DNA of 64,000 bases from Candidatus Saccharimonadota bacterium. GTDB lineage: Bacteria > Patescibacteriota > Saccharimonadia > Saccharimonadales > Saccharimonadaceae. The position numbers and the translations under genes are program-made. Below, piece by piece: positions 44,159-54,365 of the stretch. The notes beneath the pieces are model-generated. The model did not search any database. It was not told where the DNA came from and saw only the letters and a list, made by a program, of their open reading frames with translations. Every line of letters starts with the position of its first letter. Within the stretch, counting starts at the first letter, position 1. The stretch covers positions 1 to 64,000 of the forward strand of contig JAFRBH010000001.1 in the NCBI GenBank assembly GCA_017404955.1. Reading direction: 5' to 3'.

Positions 44159-44669
44159 AACTAACAGGTCACAAGATTCAAAGACTAAATCTGCCCCAAA
44201 CCCTAAAAACACCTGTTCCACCAGAGCCGCAGCGAACGGTTTTCCCGCTGGCACCGATTGGGTTTATACAGATATCGTAAAGGAACATTTCTTGAACCCT
44301 CGTAACTTCTTGATGGGTGACGAAAGCAAATACAGATGTGACGCCAAGGGAATTGTCGGAAACCCAATCTGTGGGGATCAAATGTTAATGATGATCCAAG
44401 TAGAAAATATCAAAGACGAAAAAACAGGTAAGACCGAGCCAGTTATCAAAGACGTAAAATGGAAAACCTACGGCTGTGCTTCAGCTATTGCTAGTACTTC
44501 AGCATTATCAGAGCTCGCCAAAGGCCGCACACTGGACAATGCCCTCAAAATCTCCGCCGAAGAAATCGAAGAATACCTTGGTGGTCTGCCTAAACACAAA
44601 TTCCATTGCTCAGTCTTAGGCCACGAAGCTCTTGCAGCTGCAATTGAAGATTATAAGAAAAATCACTAA
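44148..44669 (+). CDS. IscU/SufU-like Fe-S cluster scaffold
   Basis: Three cysteines of the cluster site are at NPICGDQM, YGCASAIASTSALSEL and FHCSVLGHEAL, with the Asp after the first. A charged 40-residue N-terminal extension (NKTNRSQDSKTKSAPNPKN) is unusual. ATG 44148 follows AAGGAGG inside the end of the desulfurase gene. An upstream in-frame start would add 22 basic residues and lacks a ribosome site. The scaffold receives sulfur from its neighbour. Confidence 0.9.
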   Translation: MTNKTNRSQDSKTKSAPNPKNTCSTRAAANGFPAGTDWVYTDIVKEHFLNPRNFLMGDESKYRCDAKGIVGNPICGDQMLMMIQVENIKDEKTGKTEPVIKDVKWKTYGCASAIASTSALSELAKGRTLDNALKISAEEIEEYLGGLPKHKFHCSVLGHEALAAAIEDYKKNH

Positions 44670-44685
44670 TCAAATTACTTAAGCA

Positions 44686-47600
44686 TTAAGCTAAAGCTGT
44701 ATTGCGATTTCTAGTTTCATCGTAAATGATGTTTTCTTGTCTGACCGCTGGCTCAGCTTGTGCCACTGCCTCTGTATCTTCATAGTAGATACCTTCTGCT
44801 TCCTGTGATTTTAATGGTCCCATATCAGATGGATTATAATTAGCCAAGAATTCAGTATAATTAATAAGATCGAGCACCGCCACCACATGATCTTTACTCA
44901 TGCCAGAATAACGAGCAATAATACCCTCATAGGAGTTGTCTAGTGGGTTTTCTCTATAGTATTTTGCTATCGCATCACCAGTAGTAGTGCTAGTGAGTTT
45001 GCCAATCGCCTCCATCCATTCTAGAAGTTCGACATAGGCTTGATAATATTTCATTTCATTCCAGAAATAGTCATCATTCATGGTTGCATCTTTAAATACT
45101 TTCTCCTCACCATTGTAAACGTTATAGATTCCATTATCGCCTGTGCCAGCCGCCGCACTTTGTGCCGTGCGCATCGTGTAAGCTGTACCCCCAACCCAGC
45201 GAGACATATATTCGCTCTCTGCTGTGGCTTGCTCATCTTGCCAACCTAATTCCTCATAAATACTCTCCGATTCATCTTCCGCGCTATCCTTGTCAGAGTG
45301 TAAAACATTTTCGTTTGTAGCACCAACCGCATTTGGATGAAATCTTCCTTTAGTGAAATCGCGCTTCGTCAACCATTCTAAGTTGCTATCATCCGTAGAC
45401 CCCCAGTCACTACCACGTTGACCAGACATCACCATAAATGCCATCAGTGCTCCATTCTGATTGATAACTGGTTGCCTATCAGTTTCTCTAACTTTGAAAT
45501 CAAGTTCACATTCACCAGGAGCTTCATCATTCTTTGCCTCTTCAATTCCGGGTTCAGTAGGGTTCTCTGAATCATTTCTATTATGCCAACCAGTCTGATA
45601 CCCCTCGTATTCAAAGTTTGTATAGCGACTATAGGACCACTCAGTTGGGTATTCAAAATAATACACTTTGACAGGCTTTGGCCCCATTCCGCTTTTTATT
45701 TCATATTTCCAATACCAATCCGTCTCGCAACCGTGTGGGCCACCAACACTATGGTCGGATCTGATCTTACCGTCCATACTTTCTGGCCAGTGATGTCCAG
45801 CACCATTTTCCGCCTCATTGAGAGGACCATCACCGAAATCTGGATCACCCCTCTCTTCTTTCTCTTTGTCTTCACAATTTATACCATTCCCACAACCATA
45901 CACATATCCCTTTTTGTCGTATCTAAGCTCCGCTACCGTATCAAATATCTCAACAGGCTTCATACCACTAAGATTAAGGTCGCTCGTATAATATTGATTG
46001 CAGTATCCATCTGATACCGCCAACAGGGAATTGGCTAACACACAGTCGCCACGGTTGAATGTAAATCTAGTTTCCGACACCGCGCTAGAAGTTGGGAGTA
46101 AATTAGTCAAAGCGCTAGAGAATAAGCTACCAATACCACCCATCATCCCCGTTACGGAAAGTGACTGTGTGGATGTAGCTAATGGGATCAAACTATAAGC
46201 AAGACTGCCTAAGAAAGTATGCTGGGATGTTACATCAAATGGGCTCTTTGTCCGCCTGTCATACTCTGCCTGTTCTGCAATTACTTCCTGCTGCGCACGA
46301 TAAAACGCTACCACCGAGGCATTATCACCAGTAGTCTGTCCAGCAGTTTTGGCTTTTTCGCCCATAATACGTTCAGCAGAATTTACCATCGCCTCGCCAA
46401 GAACTGCAGTGTTATCGTCGCCAAAGAAAGTTTGTTCTTTCATCTGGTTGTACTTAGCTATGGTTCCATCTAGAGCACTTACTGTGACGCCAGTAGCTCC
46501 AGAGAAGAGAGTCTTGAGCTTGTTTACCAGCCCCTCCGCCCATGCTAACGCTTTTCTGAACATAGACCCAATCGCAACGATAACTCCATTCCCCCTCACT
46601 TCGCCATTATCACTATTGGTGTTACCCTCATAGATACATTCCCTATATATTTTCGGATTTTCCAAGTCGCCAAAATCCACTGTCCCATTTTCACCGATAT
46701 TGGCCTGAGCACTAGAAGACAAGAGATTTTCATTGCTCTGGTTCAAGTTTCCACTACCAAATAAGTGATGGATGCCCTCCGTATCGGCGCCACCATTTCT
46801 CACAATAATATTATTTGCTACAGAAAGTGGAGCCTCGCTACCTTCTCCAGCCATGCTCTTGTCTATTGCCTCTAGCCAAAGAGAACCGGCACTTACTTGT
46901 CTTGCAGTCTGGTCTGCGGTAATCACTCCCTCTATATCATTAGCCGCAGAGATGGCACCGCAATCATAATTTCCAGCGTCTTTTGCGACTTCCTGCACTC
47001 TTTCCTCTAGTGATTTGTCACCAACGTCATTTTTCTCCTCTGCTGCAGGCAAAGTCTTCGCTATCTCTATAAACGCCCGCTCATCTTCCTCGTTGTCTCC
47101 GGTCAGCTTAAACGTAGCATAATTATTCCTAGAAATACCTAGTCTTTGCATCACCGTTTCTGTCATCTGAGAATACCACCCAGAAACATCTCCACGCCAA
47201 GCTCTAGCCCCACGTATAAACTTCTCTTTGAAGTCCCAATCCTTTTCCATAGCCTCTTTGAAACCCATTACATGCCCAGTCTCAGCAGCAATTCCCAGAT
47301 CATCAAGCACTTGTTGCTTTTTCTGCTCTATTGCTACCTCGTCAGAGACCGAACCGGAATCTGTCACCGTACCATCGCTGTCAGCAATAGCGCCACCACT
47401 TGTCGCACTAACTTTCTCGCTAGAAGTAATCACGTGTGTCGCACCATCTGAATCTTCATAAGTAAGTGCTACGGTTCCACCCTCTTTCACGTAACTAAGG
47501 CCAGAACCATTAAAGCTCTTGACTTGTTCCTCAGTAAAGCCCATACCTTCAAACACTATATCGTTAATCACCTCAGAAGATTCGTCACCGGCAAGCTGCG

Positions 47601-48099
47601 TATTATCCGTCAGCTCATCTGTTCTGGCCGTAGTGGAAACTTTGGTAGAGTTCCAATCTTCCACCTCTCTTGCCTTAAACCCAAATGGGAATAACCACTG
47701 ACCAAACATCGATATTGCCCCATATAGCAAAATCACACCCATAAACAAGGCTATCACTGGCGCAGCTTTTTTAACCGTGATCTTACTATCTCCCTTACCT
47801 TTGCCATTTCCGCCACCAAGAAGACCACCACCAGATTTCTCCGCACCTCTGGCCGCACTTACTGCTTTTATCGCAGCGCCGGCGGCACCCCCAACCGCTC
47901 CTCCAACGGCAGCTGCCGCCCCAGAGCCAGCTTTTTTAGAGGCAAAATTCTCCCCAGCCTGTAAAGCTCCCTTAGCGGCGGAAGCACGTTTTTCTTTTTT
48001 ATCTTCCTTATCTTCCTCGTAAAAATCAGGGCGAATATCAGATCGCTCCATATTCTCATATGCACCTAAAGATTTACCCTGACCCTCACCTTCATCCAT
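44686..48099 (-). CDS. Very large membrane-associated protein of unknown function, 1137 aa
   Basis: A charged and Gly/Ala-rich N-terminus (about 1-100) precedes a membrane helix (APVIALFMGVILLYGAISMF). The long remainder has another hydrophobic stretch (FLGSLAYSLIPLATSTQ...GGIGSLFSSALTNLL) and several cysteines (CVLAN, YCNQYY, YGCGNGINC, GCETDW), suggesting an extracellular part. No enzymatic motif was found. Architecture recalls large proteins near patescibacterial type IV secretion loci, but no VirB/VirD partners are in view. ATG 48099 is chosen because a minus-strand TATAAT at 48115-48110 gives a four-base leader. Confidence 0.65.
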   Translation of the reverse strand: MDEGEGQGKSLGAYENMERSDIRPDFYEEDKEDKKEKRASAAKGALQAGENFASKKAGSGAAAAVGGAVGGAAGAAIKAVSAARGAEKSGGGLLGGGNGKGKGDSKITVKKAAPVIALFMGVILLYGAISMFGQWLFPFGFKAREVEDWNSTKVSTTARTDELTDNTQLAGDESSEVINDIVFEGMGFTEEQVKSFNGSGLSYVKEGGTVALTYEDSDGATHVITSSEKVSATSGGAIADSDGTVTDSGSVSDEVAIEQKKQQVLDDLGIAAETGHVMGFKEAMEKDWDFKEKFIRGARAWRGDVSGWYSQMTETVMQRLGISRNNYATFKLTGDNEEDERAFIEIAKTLPAAEEKNDVGDKSLEERVQEVAKDAGNYDCGAISAANDIEGVITADQTARQVSAGSLWLEAIDKSMAGEGSEAPLSVANNIIVRNGGADTEGIHHLFGSGNLNQSNENLLSSSAQANIGENGTVDFGDLENPKIYRECIYEGNTNSDNGEVRGNGVIVAIGSMFRKALAWAEGLVNKLKTLFSGATGVTVSALDGTIAKYNQMKEQTFFGDDNTAVLGEAMVNSAERIMGEKAKTAGQTTGDNASVVAFYRAQQEVIAEQAEYDRRTKSPFDVTSQHTFLGSLAYSLIPLATSTQSLSVTGMMGGIGSLFSSALTNLLPTSSAVSETRFTFNRGDCVLANSLLAVSDGYCNQYYTSDLNLSGMKPVEIFDTVAELRYDKKGYVYGCGNGINCEDKEKEERGDPDFGDGPLNEAENGAGHHWPESMDGKIRSDHSVGGPHGCETDWYWKYEIKSGMGPKPVKVYYFEYPTEWSYSRYTNFEYEGYQTGWHNRNDSENPTEPGIEEAKNDEAPGECELDFKVRETDRQPVINQNGALMAFMVMSGQRGSDWGSTDDSNLEWLTKRDFTKGRFHPNAVGATNENVLHSDKDSAEDESESIYEELGWQDEQATAESEYMSRWVGGTAYTMRTAQSAAAGTGDNGIYNVYNGEEKVFKDATMNDDYFWNEMKYYQAYVELLEWMEAIGKLTSTTTGDAIAKYYRENPLDNSYEGIIARYSGMSKDHVVAVLDLINYTEFLANYNPSDMGPLKSQEAEGIYYEDTEAVAQAEPAVRQENIIYDETRNRNTALA

Positions 48100-48222
48100 A
48101 CTGCTTATAATTATATCATACCTAAACATTAGCAGTACATATTGATTTTTTTCGCATTTTGTGCTATAATAGTAATAATAGATATTTGTTGGAAATATTG
48201 TTCTTTTAAAGGAGGGTGAACT

Positions 48223-48933
48223 ATGAAGAGAACAGTTTTAGCTATAAGCTTATCGATGCTTTTCGCCGCTTTTATATGTGGCTGTGGCACATCTGCCACT
48301 AGTAAGGTTACTGAGGTGACCGAAGTTACCAATGTTGCTGAGACTACTGAGGCTCAAACCTCTACGGAAAATCAATCGGCCGACCAGCCTATAACGGCTA
48401 GGGAAGCTCTGGATGAAAGCATGGCCGAAGGCCTTGCCACATCACAAAAATCTGAGGTGGACTGGCAGGACTACGTTGACTCAGATGAAGTGTTCAACAT
48501 GGACCAGTATGCTGAAGCGCTTGGCTATACTGTCATAAAAGCCGACAAATCGCATTCATGGTATATCTTTGACACTGTCCAGTACCATTACTGTATCATA
48601 GCACACGGGCCAACATTAAATATAATGTTCGACAGCTATGATGTCGCATACGCAATCAATGTCGTGGATAGTAGCGACAATCCTGATTCTGCAAAGATAT
48701 GCACTCAATCATATGTAGTATCTACCTCAGAGCAATGGATTGAAGAGTCATCATCTCTGCTCCGCTTCATCGCGACATCAGGACCGTCCGAAGAGGAAAT
48801 ACACAACTTCTCCGGAGTAAAAACAATTCCTATGGGCTGTACGAAGTGGTCGGAAAAATTCGTCACTGACGAACGTGGTGTCACAATTGATAACCATGGC
48901 TCATCTGAGCTGTACTGGAAGAAAAACTGGTGA
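48223..48933 (+). CDS. Secreted lipoprotein of unknown function
   Basis: The 236-residue protein has a lipoprotein signal ending in FICGC (lipid-modified Cys near residue 22), then a Thr/Glu/Val-rich linker (KVTEVTEVTNVAETTEAQTS) and a mixed domain of about 160 residues with four cysteines. It uses AAAGGAGG, a 50-base leader and its own terminator, unlike the mostly leaderless neighbours. The style resembles Firmicutes lipoproteins, so transfer is possible. TATAAT lies at 48165-48170. Confidence 0.75.
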   Translation: MKRTVLAISLSMLFAAFICGCGTSATSKVTEVTEVTNVAETTEAQTSTENQSADQPITAREALDESMAEGLATSQKSEVDWQDYVDSDEVFNMDQYAEALGYTVIKADKSHSWYIFDTVQYHYCIIAHGPTLNIMFDSYDVAYAINVVDSSDNPDSAKICTQSYVVSTSEQWIEESSSLLRFIATSGPSEEEIHNFSGVKTIPMGCTKWSEKFVTDERGVTIDNHGSSELYWKKNW

Positions 48934-48970
48934 AGTTAGCTTCCGCTAATTATCCACCCCTCAAATCTCA

Positions 48971-48996
48971 AAACCGCCCCAAAAGGGGCGGTTTTT
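48971..48996 (+). terminator. Intrinsic terminator after lipoprotein gene
   Basis: AAACCGCCCC (48971-48980) pairs with GGGGCGGTTT (48985-48994) around AAAA and continues into T residues. Confidence 0.95.
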
Positions 48997-49085
48997 CATG
49001 ACCAAAGGCACTAAGAAATTCCGCAAAATTTTGGACTTCCAACCCACTTATGCTATAATGCTAATTAAATCAACTAGGAGGCAAA

Positions 49086-50024
49086 ATGCAGGGAAATAAT
49101 ATGCCAGAATTTGGCAAGAATGGCACAAACAACAGTCCAACGACAGGGAATAACCAGGCATTCGGTAGCAACGGCAGCACTATCGAACCAGCCAGTAATT
49201 TCAATGACACCCCTACTCCTTATAGCCATAATCAATTTAGTAACTTCCCACCAGCCCCAGAACAAGTTATAAATGCACCAGAAGAAAACAAAAAACCTGG
49301 CCTTTTCAAAAAACCAGCAGGGAACCAAGGCCAAGAAGGCATTAATGCCCGCCTAGTCACACTTTCTGTTGCCCTTGGCGTTATTACTCTTATTTCTGTA
49401 GTTGTCACAATTTGGCTCCTTGTCAATGGTAACAAATCTACCAAAGTAGAGACCCCTGCACAAACTACCACCTCCACCACCACTAAACAAGAACAAGTTT
49501 CCGCAAAAACCTTTGGTTTTTATACTAACAAAATTACAAATCCAACCCAAGATGTCATCTATCGTCTAGGTGTTCACCGCTCAAATAAGGACGGCAACGG
49601 CGTCTTTGGCGCCTATATCAGCACCAATAATTCCAGCGTCGATCTCTATATTTACTGGCAATATATCGCAGATTATTACGGAGTAACGAGCGAAAACACC
49701 GAAAGAGCCCTTGCAGCTATTTCCTTTGAAAAACCAGTTGTCGATATTATTATCGGCGAAACCGGCCAACATGTCGGCGGTGACGTATTGCTCTTCCTGC
49801 TCTCCGATGGCACCGTAGAATATATGCCAGTAGTAAAGGCTCTTCAAAATCAAGATTTTAGAAGCTACGGACAGTTAGCTGGCATTAAAGATGTTGTCAA
49901 ATTCTATCATGTTGATGCTGTTTCCGATACAGGCGACTGGTCTGGTTATGTTACTACTCTCGCTCAGAGAGAAGATGGCTCAATCGTCGATCTTCAAAGC
50001 TTCATGCAAGCTACATTATTGTAA
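49086..50024 (+). CDS. Single-pass membrane protein with Asn/Pro-rich N-terminus, 312 aa
   Basis: About 85 low-complexity residues (NNSPTTGNNQAFGSNGSTIEP) precede one membrane helix (VTLSVALGVITLISVVVTIWLL, about 91-112). A Thr-rich linker (TTTSTTTKQEQ) and a compact domain of about 170 residues (GAYISTNNSSVDLYIYWQYIADYYG) follow. It is probably displayed outside the cell with the N-terminus inside. AGGAGG precedes ATG, with TATGCTATAAT upstream. Its end overlaps the convergent surface gene by nine bases. No known family. Confidence 0.7.
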   Translation: MQGNNMPEFGKNGTNNSPTTGNNQAFGSNGSTIEPASNFNDTPTPYSHNQFSNFPPAPEQVINAPEENKKPGLFKKPAGNQGQEGINARLVTLSVALGVITLISVVVTIWLLVNGNKSTKVETPAQTTTSTTTKQEQVSAKTFGFYTNKITNPTQDVIYRLGVHRSNKDGNGVFGAYISTNNSSVDLYIYWQYIADYYGVTSENTERALAAISFEKPVVDIIIGETGQHVGGDVLLFLLSDGTVEYMPVVKALQNQDFRSYGQLAGIKDVVKFYHVDAVSDTGDWSGYVTTLAQREDGSIVDLQSFMQATLL

Positions 50025-52832
50025 TACACATCTGATCGCCAACCCATTGTTGCGAACCGCGCCATCTACCTTGTTATTGTTCCTCGATGGCTCGATTGCA
50101 TACGACTTGTTGTTGTTATACCCAGTAGTGGTCCAATGGTAACCAACTCTGCCGAGGTCGTTCACCCCAGAACCATTAGCATTCCAATACCCTGTATAGA
50201 CCACAGACAAAGCAATGTTTGTACTACCCCAGCTATTATTGTATGCCGCTTTCAACGCCGCAAGATTTCCAGTATTAGGATCACCATTCGGCAAACTCCA
50301 ACCAGAAGGGCAAATATCGTACGACGAATTAACTTTACTACTTCTCGTACAAACCGTTCCTGCCGAAGCCGCACAGTAGTTATAGCGCACGCCAATCTTA
50401 TTAGAGCCAATACCACCGGCCACTGTGGTCGTATCATCGCTCTCGCTACTGTCTAATCTTGGGTTTGCATAATCATCAACCAGTCCAGATGTCGGCAAAG
50501 TAAACGCCGTATTCGTGTCCATGTTGGTATTGCCCACGGTCAAAGGCTCCACCAGACTGACAGCGCCTAATCTCAAGTTATCTAGCATCCAACAATTTCC
50601 GTCTGCCAATCTCTGAATCGTATATTCCTGATTGTCGCGAATATCTAGTGCAATCTTTGGCGTGGTAGAACATGAAGACGCCGTCACGTCTTGGAGATAG
50701 AATGCCCCTACTCTCTCCTCAACTTCCGCAGTCAAAGTCGCCGCACCAGAAACCGTATAAGTCGTTGGGCTGGCCGACGCATCACCAAGCGTGCCGTTTG
50801 CCGTGGTAGTCCAACCCGTCAGCTCATATTCTGTTTCAAAGTCCATGGAAATCTGATAAGTTTTGCCAATCGCCAATTCAACCACCTCTCCATCAACGGT
50901 AATTGTATGCGAACCATACATGTCGCTATTCACCGTCACCTCAGTCACACCAGTAGTAAATGCCACTGTTATGTCAGCATACAGTACTTCTTCCCATTGT
51001 GCATACAGAGTCACCGTTTCACCAACCGTTGTACCGAGATTGACGCTCGCCCCATCAGCATAACTAGTACCAGTCCCGTCCGCCCGTGTGTTCCAACCAG
51101 TAAAGCGATAAGTCTTGTTATTGCTCGTTTCTGTCACATAGGTGTTGGCCGGCAAAGTAGTAGCGATACCGAGCGCCACTCTCCTATCTTTCATCGTGCC
51201 ATTTACCGTCCAGTTCGCCAAATTCTTGTCAAATACTATCGTGTAAGAATTGTCTGCTAGACAGCGCACCGTCTGCCCACGATACTTATACGCACCGTTG
51301 GCATTCGTGCTCACCCTGTTAGGCTGAAGCCAGAGGTTAGCCGCAGTCAAATTCGTCACGATAGATGCACTCTGATAGTTACCAGTTTCGCTTCTTCTAT
51401 TTGCAACAGTTTCAGCCCACTGGCCACTGTAGAGGAAATTATTCGGGTATTGTCGCCATTTCTTAGACATCGCCACAGAGTAGTTGTTAGAGCCATTGCC
51501 ACCAAGTGCAATATCGAGATTAGCGAAGCTACCCAAAGCGCCATTAGCCGTTGGCATATACCAACCCGCCGGACAAATATCGCCAGTAATATCTTCCTCT
51601 GGGTTCGAGCTATCAAAGATACCGTTTCCAGCGGTAGCGGTGTACCAGTTGTAATAGTTACCATAGGCATACCAAGAGCTATTTGCCCCCTCAGCGCTCG
51701 GCGACTCTGGCAGGCTACGATTGATGTTATTGGTATTGAAGTAAATCTGATCGATACAATATGATCTCGTAGCATTACAGAACGTATTTGTTGACGACGG
51801 GTGATTATTTGCCGCCGTTATGAAGTCGGAAGTCGGGTTATGGGTGTTAGCAGCACTTATTACAACATCATTTCTGGAAAGGTCAAGCCTTAAGTTTTCC
51901 GTCATCCAACATTCACCGTCAGCTAATTTTGCAACGGTATAAGTGTTACCATCGCGAGAGTCCGTCAGCGCTATCATCGCCCCCACCGCCATACTTTGAC
52001 AACCATGCCAATCTTGCATCGTGCCGCTTGATGCCACCCACTTGGCATAAAGTGCCAGTCCGCCCTCGGTGAGATCGCCCACATTAACGGTTTCATTCGG
52101 ACCGTAAGTCGTGCCACTACCGTCTGGTTGAGTGTTCCACCCCGCAAACCCATAGCCAGCCTTGGAGTAGTTTGGTGCCAGAAGCACCACCTCAGTCGCA
52201 CCACCGGTGGCCTGATCGGTCATTTCACCCGTGCCGTCATCGCCATTACCGGCGTAGCAGATGCTATTCACCGCGCAGACAATTGTGTCGTTAGTGGTGG
52301 CAGTCAAAGTCAAAGTCTTGCGATATTCACCGGTGATAGTGAGCCCTGTTCGCACCCCAAAGGTCAGCTCATAAGTATCAGCTTCCACACCGGTCGCTGA
52401 ACGCGAATAGCCAATCAGATTGCTAATTCCTCTCTCTGGAACAGGGAAGAATGTGCTCTCGTCCAGACTGTAGCCATAGCCAAGTGGGAAATTAGAAGCC
52501 AGCGCCTGTCCAGAAATAGTTGGAATCGTCAGCGTGCCGTCCGTTCTCGAAACCAAAGCTGTCGTGTCGTTGTTGTTTTCTAGCGTCAGGCTGTAGCCAT
52601 TATCGTTGCTAGTCTGAATCTCTATAGTATGCTTAGCTGTCTTGAATTCGCCTGGTACCACCTCTAAAGCTTCCGGCTGCGTAATAGTCATGGAAATGGT
52701 TGGCGACACCGGCTCATCAGCGTAAACACTCTGGCCGCTCAAAAACAACCCTATCAAAAACAGGCTGGAATAAATAATCTTACCGATCTTCACCCACACG
52801 GGTGAGCGGCAATTGAGCCTCCATTTTTTCAC
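50016..52832 (-). CDS. Large surface protein with two FISUMP domains and InlB-type repeats
   Basis: The 938-residue protein has a signal peptide (GKIIYSSLFLIGLFLSGQSVYA). A beta domain follows, then an InlB/List-Bact repeat (YGFAGWNTQPDGSGTTYGP), a FISUMP domain (DGNTYTVAKLADGECWMTENLRL ... ICPAGWYMPTA), a second InlB repeat (YRFTGWNTRADGTGTSY) and a second FISUMP domain (YTIQRLADGNCWMLDNLRL ... ICPSGWSLPNG) ending GLAIRCVLQ. Such domains have C-type-lectin-like folds and face the outside. There is no sorting signal. The C-terminal 40 residues are Asn-rich with many AAC codons. Likely adhesin. Confidence 0.82.
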   Translation of the reverse strand: MKKWRLNCRSPVWVKIGKIIYSSLFLIGLFLSGQSVYADEPVSPTISMTITQPEALEVVPGEFKTAKHTIEIQTSNDNGYSLTLENNNDTTALVSRTDGTLTIPTISGQALASNFPLGYGYSLDESTFFPVPERGISNLIGYSRSATGVEADTYELTFGVRTGLTITGEYRKTLTLTATTNDTIVCAVNSICYAGNGDDGTGEMTDQATGGATEVVLLAPNYSKAGYGFAGWNTQPDGSGTTYGPNETVNVGDLTEGGLALYAKWVASSGTMQDWHGCQSMAVGAMIALTDSRDGNTYTVAKLADGECWMTENLRLDLSRNDVVISAANTHNPTSDFITAANNHPSSTNTFCNATRSYCIDQIYFNTNNINRSLPESPSAEGANSSWYAYGNYYNWYTATAGNGIFDSSNPEEDITGDICPAGWYMPTANGALGSFANLDIALGGNGSNNYSVAMSKKWRQYPNNFLYSGQWAETVANRRSETGNYQSASIVTNLTAANLWLQPNRVSTNANGAYKYRGQTVRCLADNSYTIVFDKNLANWTVNGTMKDRRVALGIATTLPANTYVTETSNNKTYRFTGWNTRADGTGTSYADGASVNLGTTVGETVTLYAQWEEVLYADITVAFTTGVTEVTVNSDMYGSHTITVDGEVVELAIGKTYQISMDFETEYELTGWTTTANGTLGDASASPTTYTVSGAATLTAEVEERVGAFYLQDVTASSCSTTPKIALDIRDNQEYTIQRLADGNCWMLDNLRLGAVSLVEPLTVGNTNMDTNTAFTLPTSGLVDDYANPRLDSSESDDTTTVAGGIGSNKIGVRYNYCAASAGTVCTRSSKVNSSYDICPSGWSLPNGDPNTGNLAALKAAYNNSWGSTNIALSVVYTGYWNANGSGVNDLGRVGYHWTTTGYNNNKSYAIEPSRNNNKVDGAVRNNGLAIRCVLQ

Positions 52833-52933
52833 TCTACTTATTCCTTATGCTTTCTATTTTAGCATAAAAGGGATAGAAAAGAGGACAAAAACATTAGCAA
52901 AATCGGCTTTTTTGCCCTAGTTTTCCACAGGAA

Positions 52934-54316
52934 TTAATCGCAATAGTTGATGGTTTTTCCGTAAATCGTTTGCGGCATCGCCCAGTCCACTAGAAAGTCC
53001 TCTTGGCCGAGATGAACATAAGGCAAGCCCTCTGCTGTAGCGGTCTTTAGGTCAACACAATATGAGTCGCCATCAAGATTTTCAATCTCATTCAAAATCA
53101 GCGTAATTCTAGAAACGTAAGAAAATGCAAAGTATGAACGTATCGCCAAAACGCCCAGAAGAAGCCCAATCAAAATACCAGAAAATATTTTTAGATGTCT
53201 ATCAAATTTAGGCTTATGACCATCAAAGAGCACCAGTTTAGCAACGTAAATAAACATTGCTGTCGCAAAAATGAATGCCGGCAGAACTAGCCTAGTTGGG
53301 TAGATAATCTGCGACATCGCAAAAACGTGCATAAAGATGAAAATTCCAGCCGCAATCAAATAATCTTTTTCCGCAGCCAACTTCTTGAATTTTGGCTTCA
53401 GACGGTTCAAGACAGCATAAACTCCAACCGGAATGGAAAGTACTAAAAACGGCACCAAAAATCTGCCAAAATTATACACATTGTGCCAAAGAATGCGCAC
53501 CAAACTTCCACCAAAATCTCTAAATATTTCCGCTAGCGGCACATAATCACAAACCGTCAGATATGCAGGATTGGTATCATAATCGCCAAGGCCATTTCCC
53601 ACAAAGTACATCAGCCAAAGCGAGATTAAAATTCCAATTACACCTGCAAAGCGCCAGGAAAGCAGAAACCTTCTAAGCACTTTCCAAAAATTCTTACGCA
53701 AAACAAACCATTTGTAGACACCATAAATCAGTAGCGAGAGTAAGAATACGATCGCCGTCACATTGGAAGCAAATCCAAAAACAAAACCCAAAATCAACAT
53801 CAATGCTACAAACCACAGTGATTTAGAAGTCTTCCGCCCCCAAAGATCGCGAAGATAGACGATCCCAAACAAGAATGAAAAGAAACCAATAAAGAGATAG
53901 TTGTGAATCTTAGAAAAACCAGCATAAAGCGTCAAGCCGTTAGAGGTTAAGAAAAATACTAGGAAAATACTAGCAAAAATCGCCGCATCAGGAAGTTGCA
54001 ATCTTGGTCGTCTTTTTAAAACGATATAGGTTGCCATATAAAAAATCAAAAACGCTGCCGCCACATCAAGCAACCTCAGAATAATATCTGGCCCAAACGA
54101 AAAATTATAATCAAAGAAGTTAATCACAGCCCAAGCAAACATATCAGCAAGTCGCACCGAATGGTTAAATGCAGCAATTGCATCACCAAAGATATCAACT
54201 CGTGATTTTGCCCCCTGCCAGATATCCTCGCCTGAAGTGATAATTACAAAATAACAAACTATGAAAAAAAGTACTGGTATCGCATAAAGCAAAAACGCCA
54301 AAACTTTTTTCTTCAT
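52934..54316 (-). CDS. Multi-pass membrane protein, DUF6056-like
   Basis: The 460-residue protein has about ten to eleven hydrophobic helices and a short extracytoplasmic C-terminus (SYCVDLKTATAEGLPYVHLGQED). The layout resembles membrane glycosyltransferases of the GT-C kind and DUF6056 proteins. No catalytic motif stands out. A minus-strand TATAAT (54328-54323) places the transcript start exactly on ATG 54316. It is divergent from the GT2 gene with a 49-bp gap holding both promoters. Confidence 0.6.
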   Translation of the reverse strand: MKKKVLAFLLYAIPVLFFIVCYFVIITSGEDIWQGAKSRVDIFGDAIAAFNHSVRLADMFAWAVINFFDYNFSFGPDIILRLLDVAAAFLIFYMATYIVLKRRPRLQLPDAAIFASIFLVFFLTSNGLTLYAGFSKIHNYLFIGFFSFLFGIVYLRDLWGRKTSKSLWFVALMLILGFVFGFASNVTAIVFLLSLLIYGVYKWFVLRKNFWKVLRRFLLSWRFAGVIGILISLWLMYFVGNGLGDYDTNPAYLTVCDYVPLAEIFRDFGGSLVRILWHNVYNFGRFLVPFLVLSIPVGVYAVLNRLKPKFKKLAAEKDYLIAAGIFIFMHVFAMSQIIYPTRLVLPAFIFATAMFIYVAKLVLFDGHKPKFDRHLKIFSGILIGLLLGVLAIRSYFAFSYVSRITLILNEIENLDGDSYCVDLKTATAEGLPYVHLGQEDFLVDWAMPQTIYGKTINYCD

Positions 54317-54365
54317 AAACCAATTATATCACAACACCCCAGTCATTTAGTGGTATAATAAGAGT

